Part shown: positions 1 through 5,223 of the stretch, in pieces | Numbering within the stretch: position 1 is the first letter of the stretch | Layout: each line of letters begins with the position of its first letter | NCBI GenBank assembly: GCA_023406965.1 | Contig: JAEXTI010000123.1 | Span: 1-5,233, forward strand | From: Chloroflexota bacterium | GTDB lineage: Bacteria; Chloroflexota; Anaerolineae; Anaerolineales; Anaerolineaceae | Length of the DNA: 5,233 nt | Direction of reading: 5' to 3' | The notes under the pieces: model-generated | The model's input: only the letters and a program-made list of their open reading frames with translations | What the model was told of the DNA's origin: nothing | The model's database searches: none | Made by a program: the position numbers and the translations under genes

Positions 1-356
1 AAGGCGCCCTGAGCCCCGAAGAAGGCGGCTTTAAGGAGCCGCGCACCGGTGTGGCTCGCCTGGCTCTGGCCAGCGGCGCGCCGGTCATCCCGGTAGGCAT
101 TCACCTGCTGCGCGAGCGCACCAAAACTATCGAATCAAACGTGCGGGGCGAGACCCATTACGGGCGCTGGTATATCAGCGGGCCGTACAATATGACCGTG
201 GGACAACCACTGCGCTTCAACGGGAATGTGGAAGACCGTCCATTGGTTCGCAAGGTGGCCGAGACTGTGATGCATCACATCATTGAGCTGGCCCGCCAGA
301 GCGAAATCCGCATGAACCCCACCGCTCCGCTCACCAGCCTGCCCGCCACCCTGTAG
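1..356 (+). CDS. PlsC-type 1-acyl-glycerol-3-phosphate acyltransferase, C-terminal part (5' end outside window)
   Basis: The reading frame is open from base 3 and ends at TAG 354-356, giving about 117 visible residues. It starts in the middle of the LPLAT/PlsC fold. The visible GALSPEEGGFKEPRTG fits the stretch just after the family's FPEGTR block. The following VARLALASGAPVIPVGI is the block usually written as ARLAL...PV(I/V)PV. The catalytic NHxxxxD and the FPEG motif would lie upstream and cannot be checked. Family members transfer an acyl chain to lysophosphatidic acid or a related lysolipid at the inner face of the membrane. A GTG at 51 is an internal valine inside conserved sequence, not a start. 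The gene converges on the glycohydrolase gene. Its stop codon lies within the GTAG head of the repeat at 353-420. The family call is firm; the exact acyl acceptor is unknown, and glycolipid or ornithine-lipid acyltransferases are alternatives. Confidence 0.82.
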   Translation, partial: GALSPEEGGFKEPRTGVARLALASGAPVIPVGIHLLRERTKTIESNVRGETHYGRWYISGPYNMTVGQPLRFNGNVEDRPLVRKVAETVMHHIIELARQSEIRMNPTAPLTSLPATL

Positions 357-420
357 GGGTCGGGTTTCCCGACCCGGCTCGAGCGCAATTGGCATCCGGG
401 CGCGGTCGCCGCGCCCCTAC
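353..420. repeat. REPIN-like element: two GTAGGGG-headed palindromes in inverted orientation
   Basis: The first unit reads GTAGGGG at 353-359, with stem GGGTCGGG 357-364, loop TTT and CCCGACCC 368-375. The second unit is on the other strand and has head GTAGGGG (CCCCTAC at 414-420), with stem GGGCGCGG 398-405, loop TCG and CCGCGCCC 409-416. Both stems are perfect over 8 bp, and the outer ends form a 7-bp inverted repeat. A GTAG tetranucleotide next to a short palindrome, doubled head to head, is the known layout of REP/REPIN elements mobilised by RAYT transposases. No RAYT gene is in the window. The element lies between convergent genes and could also act as a transcript-end hairpin, but no T-run follows either stem. 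Confidence 0.68.
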
Positions 421-465
421 CGCCACACCTTTGATATTTGCGTTCCTCTGCGCCTGCGGTGCTTC

Positions 466-1254
466 CTACCCTAAATGAGGCACGCCGTAGCGCTGGATGA
501 ACTGCTCTACCACCCTGCGCAGATCGCTGTCCAGGGTGCTCAAGGCCCTTGTCGCAATTTCTTTGGGCACGCCGTCGTAATAGGCTTCGGCGATCGACCC
601 GGCGATGGCCGCCAGGGTGTCTGAGTCACCGCCCAGCGAGATGGCCTTGCGGATGGCATCTTCCACGCTGGATGAATCTAAAAAGGCGATTATGGCCTGG
701 GGTACCGAACCCTGGCAGGATGAATCAAACGAATATCTGGGGCGGATTTCGACCAAACTCTGATAGAGGTCGTAGCCGAAGCGGGCATTGATTTCCAGGC
801 GGATTTCTTCCTTACTGGTTTTCTGACGCGCCAGGAATACGGCCAGCGCCGTGGCTTGCGCTCCGATGATCCCTTCGGGGTGGTTATGGGTCACCTCGGC
901 GCTGCGCTCGGCTTCGCGCAGCACGTCTTCCTCTGTGTCAAAAGCCCAGGCCACCGGGCTAACACGCATGGCCGAGCCGTTGCCAAAGCTGTTGTAAGGC
1001 GCGCTGTTGGGTGAGCCCATCCACTCGCGGAACTTGTGACCGAAGCCGGCATCGGGGTAGCGCAGAGCGTAAGCGCGGATGGTGGGGCCGTAGCCGCCGC
1101 CGTTCAGGATGGCATCCGCCACGGCGATGGTCAGCAGGCTGTCGTCGGTGAAATGGCAGCCGGGTGAGAACAGTGGAAAATCTTCGCGCTTGATCTGCTT
1201 CCCCCGTCCCTCATAAATTGACCCAATCACGTCTCCGGCAATTGCTCCGATCAT
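466..1254 (-). CDS. ADP-ribosylglycohydrolase family protein (DraG-like)
   Basis: This 262-residue protein is about the usual length for a single-domain DraG/ARH-fold hydrolase. The family signatures occur in order. GAIAGDVIGSIYE is at residues 3-15. The metal-binding T36-D37-D38-S39 is followed by LLTIAVADAIL. FGNGSAMR is at 90-97, HNHPEG at 123-128, and G208-G209-D210-S211-D212-T213 forms the second metal-ligand cluster. All expected acidic ligands are present, so the enzyme looks active. Family members use a two-metal (usually Mg) centre to remove ADP-ribose from proteins, nucleic acids or small molecules. The true substrate here cannot be told, and no partner ADP-ribosyltransferase is visible. 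There is no signal peptide, so it is cytoplasmic. The ATG start is supported by AAGGAGG five bases upstream (within 1259-1266). No good promoter is visible in the 45 bp up to the AraC remnant, so read-through from the GH3 gene is possible. Confidence 0.93.
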   Translation of the reverse strand: MIGAIAGDVIGSIYEGRGKQIKREDFPLFSPGCHFTDDSLLTIAVADAILNGGGYGPTIRAYALRYPDAGFGHKFREWMGSPNSAPYNSFGNGSAMRVSPVAWAFDTEEDVLREAERSAEVTHNHPEGIIGAQATALAVFLARQKTSKEEIRLEINARFGYDLYQSLVEIRPRYSFDSSCQGSVPQAIIAFLDSSSVEDAIRKAISLGGDSDTLAAIAGSIAEAYYDGVPKEIATRALSTLDSDLRRVVEQFIQRYGVPHLG

Positions 1255-1299
1255 GGTTGCCTCCTTGGTGGTATTTGTATTTTAACCTGGGTTCGGAGG

Positions 1300-1575
1300 T
1301 TAGAGCGGAATAACTCTCCGGCGATATTCGCCAGGCATCACCCCGGACCATTTCTTGAAGGCTTTCCTGAAAACACTGGGCTCAGAAAAGCCCAGCAAAT
1401 AGGTGATTTCTTCAACTGTGTAATTTTCGCGCAGATAGCGCTTTGCCAGGCGTTGGCGAACATTTCTGAGCAGGTCGCTAAAAACGACGCCTTCTCCCTC
1501 CAAACGCTTTTGTAGGGTGCGCACACTAATCGACATTTCTCGGGCGATTTTTTCAATCGACAGGGTTTCGTCAGC
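1300..1575 (-). pseudogene. AraC-family regulator remnant: C-terminal helix-turn-helix domain only
   Basis: From about base 1575 down to TAA at 1300-1302, the frame encodes a near-complete AraC-type DNA-binding domain of about 91 residues. The first helix-turn-helix is SIEKIAREMSISVRTLQKRL without its usual upstream context. The second is TVEEITYLLGFSEPSVFRKAF, followed by the family signature KKWSGVMPGEYRR. The sensor domain of some 200-250 residues typical of this family is absent. The first ATG (1536) falls inside the first helix-turn-helix, and no Shine-Dalgarno sequence precedes it. Codons upstream of it belong to the same domain, but no ATG or GTG start is found there before the frame enters GH3 sequence. 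The recognisable domain begins where the GH3 gene stops, in the +1 frame relative to it. This is most likely a truncated, dead gene. A free helix-turn-helix protein made from a non-canonical start cannot be excluded. Confidence 0.75.
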
Positions 1576-3928
1576 TTTTGAGTTCGAACTGCCCTTCCAG
1601 GCCGTTCGCGCCCGGGCCGGGCTGCTGCCCGCCCACCCACACGCGGAACGCGCCTGGCTCGGTGATCCAGTTACCTGCTTCGTCGGCGAAGCCCATCTGC
1701 TCGGGGGTGAGCGTAAAGGTCAGTTCCTGCTTCTGACCGGGGTCCAGGCGCACACGCTGGAAGCCTTGCAGCGCGCGCAGCGGCACGGGCAGCGAGGCTT
1801 CCACATCAGTCAGGTAGAGCTGCGCGACTTCGTCGCCCGCGCGCTGGCCCGTGTTCTCGATCGTTACCCGCACGGTCACCGAGCTGCCGGGCTGCGCCGG
1901 TTCCGGGCTGATGGACAGCCCGCTGTAGGCGAAAGTGGTGTAGCTCAGCCCGAAGCCGAAGTGATAGAGCGGCTGGCCGGTGAAGTAGCGGTAGGTGCGG
2001 TTCGCCATATTGTAGTCTTCAAACGGCGGCAGGTCCGCGGCGGACTGGTAAAAGGTCACCGGCAGGCGGCCGCCCGGGTTAGTGAGCCCGAACAGCGCCT
2101 CGGCGACTGCCGTGCCGCCCGCCTGCCCGGGGTACCAGGCCTCTAGAATGGCGGGCACGTGCGCCTGTGCCCAGTTCACGGCCACGGCGCTGCCGCCCAG
2201 CAGCACCAGGATCACCGGCTTGCCGGTGGCGACCAATCGCTCCAGCAGCTTCTGCTGCACGGCGGGCAGGTCCAGGCTGTCGCGGTCGCCCAGGCTGCGG
2301 ATGCCGGGCGGGTTGCCTTCCATCTGGCCCTGTTCGCCTTCCACCTGCTGCGACAGGCCGCCCACAAAAACTACCACCTGCGCCTTTTTGGCCGCCTCGA
2401 TGGCTGCCGCGTAGCCGCTTTCGCCGCCGCCAGTGATCTCACTGCCCTGAGCGAAGAGGACGTTCGCCTGCGGTGAAACCAGCTCTTCGATTCCCGCCCG
2501 CACGGTCACCGGCGCGGCGGGAGTGCCCATGTAGTTGCCGGTCAGCACGAGGGTTTCGTTGGCGTTGGGGCCGACCACTGCGATGGAAGTGAGGGTGTCT
2601 TTATTCAGCGGGAGCAAACCGCCCTCATTCTTGAGCAGCACCAGCGACTGCCGTGCAGCTTCCAATGCCAGGGCGCGGTGCTCGGGCGAATCGACCACGC
2701 TGTAGGGGATCTGCGCGTAGGACACCTGCTCGGGCGGGTCAAACATGCCCAGCCGGAAGCGCGCGGTGAACAGGCGCTTGACCGACCGGTCAATGTCGGC
2801 CTCGGTCAGCAGGCCCCAGCCCACGGCCCGCCCCAGGCCGCTGTAGTCGCAGGGGATGTTGTAGGTGCAGCCGCATTCCAGGTCGCAGCCGTTCTTGACC
2901 GCCAGAGCCGCAGCCTCCTCTTTGCTCTTGACCAGGCGGTGATTGGAGAAAATATCGTCGATCGCGCCGCAGTCGGAGACCACATAGCCCTCGAAACCCC
3001 ACTCCTCGCGCAGGATCTTTTGCAGCAGGGTAGGGCTGGCACAGCTCGCCTCGCCGTTGACCCGGTTGTACGCGCCCATAATCGAATAGGCTTTGGCCTC
3101 GGTCATGCAGGCCTTGAAGGCGGGAAGGTAGGTCATGCGCAGGTCGCGCTGCGAAACCTGCGCGTCAAACGAGTGGCGCAGGTTCTCAGGGCCTGAGTGG
3201 ACGGCGTAATGCTTGGCGGTAGCGATGGTCTTGAAGTAGTGCGGGTCATCGCCCTGCAGGCCCCGGATAAAGCTCACCGCCAGCCGCGCGGTGAGGTAGG
3301 GGTCTTCGCCGTAGGTCTCCTGCCCGCGGCCCCAGCGCGGGTCGCGGAAGATGTTGATGTTAGGCGACCAGAAGGTCAGGCCCTCATAGAGCATGGAGGC
3401 GCCGCCGCTGTTCCTGCGCACCGCCTCGTGGTGCTTGGCGCGGCCCTCGTCAGAGATCACGCTCGCGATTTGCCCCATCAGGTCGGTGTTCCAGGTAGCC
3501 GCCAGGCCGATGGCCTGGGGGAAGACGGTGGCGATCCCGGCGCGGGCCACGCCGTGCAGGGCTTCGTTCCACCAGTTGTACTGCGGCACGCCCAGCCGCT
3601 GGATGGGGGTGGCTTCATTACCCATTTGCGCCACCTTCTCTTCCAGCGTCATGCGGCCAACCAGGTCATCCACGCGCTCGGCGATGGGGCGGGAAGGGTC
3701 CAGGTAGATGGACGGCTCGGATGGCGGAGTCGGAGTCGGCCTGGGACCGGGTCCGGAGGGAACGGGCTGAGTGGGCGTGGGACCTGGGCCGGGTGGCGGC
3801 GTTTTAAGCGCGGGCTGGGCCGCGCGCCCGCAGCCCGCCGCCAAGACCCCGCCAGATAGGGCAAGCACAGCCCGCAGAAAGTCGCGGCGCGTGCCAGTGG
3901 AGCGTATCCATTTGCGATGGGATTTCAA
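1571..3928 (-). CDS. Tat-exported lipoprotein glycoside hydrolase family 3 (beta-xylosidase/beta-glucosidase)
   Basis: The enzyme removes terminal non-reducing beta-linked sugars. It has 785 residues from the preferred TTG at 3928; an in-frame TTG at 3940 would add four but lacks a ribosome site. The N-terminus has a twin-arginine motif T13-R14-R15-D16-F17-L18, a hydrophobic stretch, and lipobox LAAGC with Cys33. A Pro/Gly/Thr-rich linker (about 44-73) follows, so the protein is probably a lipoprotein outside the cytoplasmic membrane. The GH3 N-domain spans about 80-390, with WWNEALHGVA (119-128), typical of the beta-xylosidase branch. It also has the substrate-binding KH pair (239-240) and nucleophile Asp319 in VVSDCGAID. 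The GH3 C-domain spans about 426-660, with acid/base candidates Glu530 or Glu532 in QQVEGEQ, followed by DRDSLDLP. A fibronectin-III-like domain (about 676-768) ends the protein. No PA14 insert is present. A sampled segment is 73% GC against 52-58% in neighbouring genes, which hints at acquisition. Specificity for xylose or glucose is unresolved. Confidence 0.93.
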   Translation of the reverse strand: MKSHRKWIRSTGTRRDFLRAVLALSGGVLAAGCGRAAQPALKTPPPGPGPTPTQPVPSGPGPRPTPTPPSEPSIYLDPSRPIAERVDDLVGRMTLEEKVAQMGNEATPIQRLGVPQYNWWNEALHGVARAGIATVFPQAIGLAATWNTDLMGQIASVISDEGRAKHHEAVRRNSGGASMLYEGLTFWSPNINIFRDPRWGRGQETYGEDPYLTARLAVSFIRGLQGDDPHYFKTIATAKHYAVHSGPENLRHSFDAQVSQRDLRMTYLPAFKACMTEAKAYSIMGAYNRVNGEASCASPTLLQKILREEWGFEGYVVSDCGAIDDIFSNHRLVKSKEEAAALAVKNGCDLECGCTYNIPCDYSGLGRAVGWGLLTEADIDRSVKRLFTARFRLGMFDPPEQVSYAQIPYSVVDSPEHRALALEAARQSLVLLKNEGGLLPLNKDTLTSIAVVGPNANETLVLTGNYMGTPAAPVTVRAGIEELVSPQANVLFAQGSEITGGGESGYAAAIEAAKKAQVVVFVGGLSQQVEGEQGQMEGNPPGIRSLGDRDSLDLPAVQQKLLERLVATGKPVILVLLGGSAVAVNWAQAHVPAILEAWYPGQAGGTAVAEALFGLTNPGGRLPVTFYQSAADLPPFEDYNMANRTYRYFTGQPLYHFGFGLSYTTFAYSGLSISPEPAQPGSSVTVRVTIENTGQRAGDEVAQLYLTDVEASLPVPLRALQGFQRVRLDPGQKQELTFTLTPEQMGFADEAGNWITEPGAFRVWVGGQQPGPGANGLEGQFELKS

Positions 3929-3933
3929 AGCAG

Positions 3934-3938
3934 CCTCC
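3934..3938 (-). promoter_or_regulatory. Ribosome binding site that sets the GH3 start codon
   Basis: On the minus strand GGAGG lies five bases upstream of a TTG at 3926-3928. The longer frame from TTG 3940 would contain this GGAGG inside its own codons 1-3 and is preceded only by ATTCTACA. No ATG or GTG start exists before the upstream in-frame stop at 3953-3955. The shorter protein still keeps the charged N-region of the Tat signal, so TTG 3928 is preferred. Confidence 0.75.
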
Positions 3939-3940
3939 AA

Positions 3941-3968
3941 TGTAGAATAGGTTCAGGAATATTCTACA
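3941..3968. promoter_or_regulatory. Operator-like inverted repeat upstream of the GH3 gene
   Basis: The sequence TGTAGAATA-N10-TATTCTACA is a perfect 9+9 bp inverted repeat with a 10-bp spacer. The distal arm contains the predicted -10 hexamer (3961-3966), and the proximal arm lies just past the predicted transcription start. A dimeric repressor bound here would block RNA polymerase, as is common for sugar-responsive control of glycosidase genes. No intact regulator gene is in the window. An alternative is a hairpin in the 5' leader, but only one arm would be transcribed from the predicted start, which favours the operator reading. Confidence 0.6.
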
Positions 3969-3989
3969 TCGACAGCAGTAGTTTGTAAA
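3961..3989 (-). promoter_or_regulatory. Predicted sigma70-type promoter of the GH3 gene
   Basis: On the minus strand TTTACA (3989-3984) serves as -35 and TAGAAT (3966-3961) as -10. They are separated by exactly 17 bp, and each matches the consensus at five of six positions. Transcription would begin near 3954, leaving a leader of about 26 bases before the TTG start. The -10 overlaps the distal arm of the inverted repeat. Confidence 0.62.
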
Positions 3990-4047
3990 ACACGCTTCGA
4001 GGGGTGACTTGGCCGGGGTTTTTTCTTTGATTTTTTAAGCAGCAACT

Positions 4048-4088
4048 CTCTGTTGGTAGGAAAATTCATGAATTGCCTACCAACAGAG
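4048..4088. repeat. Two-tier 41-bp palindrome in the GH3 upstream region
   Basis: The outer arms CTCTGTTGGTAGG (4048-4060) and CCTACCAACAGAG (4076-4088) are perfect 13-bp inverted repeats. Between them is a second perfect palindrome, AATTCATGAATT (4063-4074). Only AA on one side and G on the other are unpaired, so 38 of 41 bases are symmetric. No T-run follows directly on either strand, so it is not a standard intrinsic terminator. It lies between the 3' end of the DUF2277 operon and the GH3 promoter. It could be a cruciform, a protein-binding dyad, a small mobile-repeat relic or a 3'-end stabilising hairpin. Confidence 0.7.
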
Positions 4089-4139
4089 GGGAAAGCTGGG
4101 TTCGCCTATGATCCTTCAGCCCCTGTGTCCAATTCGGAC

Positions 4140-4195
4140 GGGCGCAGGGGGTGGCTGTGGGTTTTCAAGGCTTGCGAATTTCCCTGCGCCCCTAC
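4140..4195. repeat. GTAGGGG-headed long hairpin downstream of the DUF2277 gene
   Basis: GGGCGCAGGG (4140-4149) pairs perfectly with CCCTGCGCCC (4182-4191) across a 32-base loop. On the minus strand the element begins GTAGGGGCGC (4195-4186), the same ten bases that head the second unit of the repeat at 353-420. It starts seven bases after the DUF2277 stop codon. An alternative six-base pairing, CCCCTG (4120-4125) with CAGGGG (4145-4150), suggests a degenerate second unit. No T-run follows, so any terminator role would be non-canonical. Confidence 0.5.
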
Positions 4196-4201
4196 GCAAA
4201 C

Positions 4202-4432
4202 CTAGGCCTTCTTGCCAAAAGGACGGGGAGGAGCATTAGTCTCCAGTGAACTCAATAAGACGGTTGTGGCTGCCGCGACCGCATCGACCGCGGCCTGGAA
4301 GGCGGCCTGGTTGGCTTTGGAGGGTTTGCGGTAACCGCTGAGTTTGCGCACGTACTGGAGCGCTGCGGCCTGGATTTCTTCGGGCGTTGCCGGCGGCTCG
4401 CGGTTGTAGAGCGTTTGAATGCTTCTACACAT
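4202..4432 (-). CDS. DUF2277 family protein
   Basis: This is a 76-residue protein whose whole length matches the DUF2277 pattern as I know it. It begins M-C-R-S-I-Q-T-L-Y-N, has EPPAT at 12-16, then AALQYVRKLSGYRKPSKAN at 23-41. An Ala-rich helix and NAPPR at 66-70 follow. The family is small, cytoplasmic and of unknown function; no catalytic motif is evident apart from the conserved N-terminal Cys2-Arg3. The ATG overlaps the end of the upstream helix-hairpin-helix gene by eight bases (ATGTGTAG). A GGAG lies six bases upstream, pointing to coupled translation. The C-terminus looks slightly short for the family. It is the last gene of the three-gene operon. Confidence 0.88.
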   Translation of the reverse strand: MCRSIQTLYNREPPATPEEIQAAALQYVRKLSGYRKPSKANQAAFQAAVDAVAAATTVLLSSLETNAPPRPFGKKA

Positions 4433-4646
4433 CTTTCGCTCCCGCGAAGGCCAGGCCTTTTTCAGACAGGGCCTGGCGCAAGGCTTCGATTGCGGTGGGG
4501 CCGACGCCGTGCAACTGCTTGAGCTGCGCCTCGCTCAACGCGGCCACCTGCTCAAGGCGGGTGTAGCCGGCGGCGTGCAGCGCGCGCAGAGCCGGTTGGC
4601 TTAGTTTTGGAAAGTTGCTTTGCAGGCTTTCAGATACCTTGATCAT
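4425..4646 (-). CDS. Small helix-hairpin-helix protein, putative DNA-binding
   Basis: This 73-residue protein has the pattern of a compact helix-hairpin-helix domain. FPKLSQPALRALHAAGYTRL (12-31) is followed by LEQVAALSEAQLKQLHGVGP (31-50), and the hairpin is L45-H46-G47-V48-G49-P50. A final helix IEALRQALSEKGLAF (53-67) completes it. Similar folds occur in the RNA polymerase alpha C-terminal domain, in DNA repair proteins and in many free-standing small proteins, where they usually bind DNA backbone without sequence preference. The ATG at 4646 overlaps the end of the DinB-like gene by 17 bases and has GAGGG five bases upstream. The stop overlaps the start of the DUF2277 gene. The domain call is good; the specific role is unknown. 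Confidence 0.82.
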   Translation of the reverse strand: MIKVSESLQSNFPKLSQPALRALHAAGYTRLEQVAALSEAQLKQLHGVGPTAIEALRQALSEKGLAFAGAKDV

Positions 4647-5160
4647 GAGTACCCTCGAACAGGTTGCTTTTCTCCCGAACTTGCTCGACCATCTGTCGAA
4701 TGAGCCCCAGGTGGAAGGCGGTGTGCGGAATCAGCGCCAGCACACCGGTCAGGTATACGCCCGGCAGCTCGGTTTGGGCCGATACGGCTTGCAGCAGGCT
4801 AGTATACTCGGTCTCCAGATCCTGGCGCAGCTTGTCCCAGGCAGCTTCCTCGACGGTGATAACTTTCCAACTTTCCTCCCAAGCATATTGATAGGGCTGC
4901 CCGCGCAGCGCGCCGTTGGCGTTGGACAGGCACCAGCGCAGGTGTTCAATGTTGGATGCGATGGTAGTGCCGCTGCGCCCGCTGCCGTCCATAGAGCGAG
5001 ACGCCTCGGCTGCTGACAGGTTTCGCACCGCGCCCAGAACACCGCTATCAGGTTCGTTATCAATAAACCAGGAAACATGGGGGTCGGGCGGCCCGGCGTG
5101 TGCTTCGGTGAGCAAAGCAAGGATGGATTCTTTTAGCACATCAAAAGGTAGAGTAGTCAT
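4630..5160 (-). CDS. DinB/YfiT superfamily protein (putative metal-dependent enzyme)
   Basis: This is a 176-residue protein, close to the 150-180 typical for DinB-like four-helix proteins. The expected metal-ligand triad is visible: His73 in the second helix (NIEHLRW) and His146/His150 in IPHTAFHLGLIRQM. The latter matches the family's HxxxH followed by G-x-I-R-Q. Relatives include thiol-dependent transferases and hydrolases, and some members, such as Bacillus subtilis DinB, are damage-inducible; the reaction here is unknown. The protein is probably cytoplasmic, with no signal peptide. The ATG has AAAGGA eight bases upstream, and a promoter plus a LexA-like box lie just before it. It is the first gene of an overlapping operon with the helix-hairpin-helix and DUF2277 genes. 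Confidence 0.83.
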   Translation of the reverse strand: MTTLPFDVLKESILALLTEAHAGPPDPHVSWFIDNEPDSGVLGAVRNLSAAEASRSMDGSGRSGTTIASNIEHLRWCLSNANGALRGQPYQYAWEESWKVITVEEAAWDKLRQDLETEYTSLLQAVSAQTELPGVYLTGVLALIPHTAFHLGLIRQMVEQVREKSNLFEGTHDQGI

Positions 5161-5176
5161 TCTGGAATTCCTTTTT

Positions 5177-5190
5177 CGTACATTTGTTCT
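5177..5190 (-). promoter_or_regulatory. LexA-box-like sequence at the start of the DinB operon
   Basis: On the minus strand AGAACAAATGTACG matches the Gram-positive-type LexA consensus CGAACRNRYGTTYG at 11 of 13 informative positions; the core GAAC-N4-GTAC matches at 7 of 8. It covers the predicted transcription start (about 5189), where a repressor would block initiation. Some green non-sulfur bacteria (Dehalococcoides) are known to use this box type. One degenerate 14-mer may arise by chance, so this is a lead only. Confidence 0.4.
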
Positions 5191-5195
5191 GATAT

Positions 5196-5223
5196 ATTAT
5201 ACAAACAATACCAAAATAATCAA
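5196..5223 (-). promoter_or_regulatory. Predicted promoter of the DinB-HhH-DUF2277 operon
   Basis: On the minus strand a perfect TATAAT (5201-5196) lies 16 bp downstream of TTGATT (5223-5218), which matches the -35 consensus at four of six positions. Transcription would start near 5189, about 29 bases before the DinB-like ATG. The surrounding sequence is strikingly AT-rich compared with the genes, as expected for a promoter. Confidence 0.65.

Noticed and set aside
51..356. A GTG at 51 as the start of a short complete gene
   Set aside because: It lies inside the conserved acyltransferase block, and the frame is open and homologous upstream to the window edge.
1279..1284. TAAAAT as a -10 for the ADP-ribosylglycohydrolase gene
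   Set aside because: No acceptable -35 at 16-18 bp, so it is not supported as a promoter on sequence alone.
1284..1301. Small inverted repeat AACCT-N8-AGGTT between the AraC remnant and the glycohydrolase gene
   Set aside because: Only five base pairs and no T-run; too weak to call a terminator or operator.
3700..3800. GC-rich near-repeats as a tandem repeat or CRISPR-like array
   Set aside because: They encode the Pro/Gly/Thr linker of the GH3 lipoprotein and have no regular repeat-spacer structure.
1517..3859. Several long plus-strand open frames of 70-220 codons opposite the GH3 gene
   Set aside because: They are antisense shadows of a high-GC gene; their predicted proteins are rich in Arg, Ala, Gly and Pro with no recognisable domain, while the minus strand gives a full GH3 protein.
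3938..3940. TTG at 3940 as the GH3 start
   Set aside because: No Shine-Dalgarno precedes it, and the strong GGAGG would fall inside its first codons; TTG 3928 fits better.
4019..4036. T-runs upstream of the GH3 promoter as an UP element or plus-strand terminator
   Set aside because: They lie about 65-80 bases upstream of the predicted start, too far for an UP element, and no GC-rich stem directly precedes them on the plus strand.
4048..4088. The nested palindrome as an intrinsic terminator
   Set aside because: No T-run follows the stem directly on either strand; the nearest T-rich stretch lies on the wrong side for the upstream operon.
4202..4646. The two small overlapping genes as a toxin-antitoxin pair
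   Set aside because: Neither resembles a known toxin; they match DUF2277 and a helix-hairpin-helix domain and sit in a larger operon.
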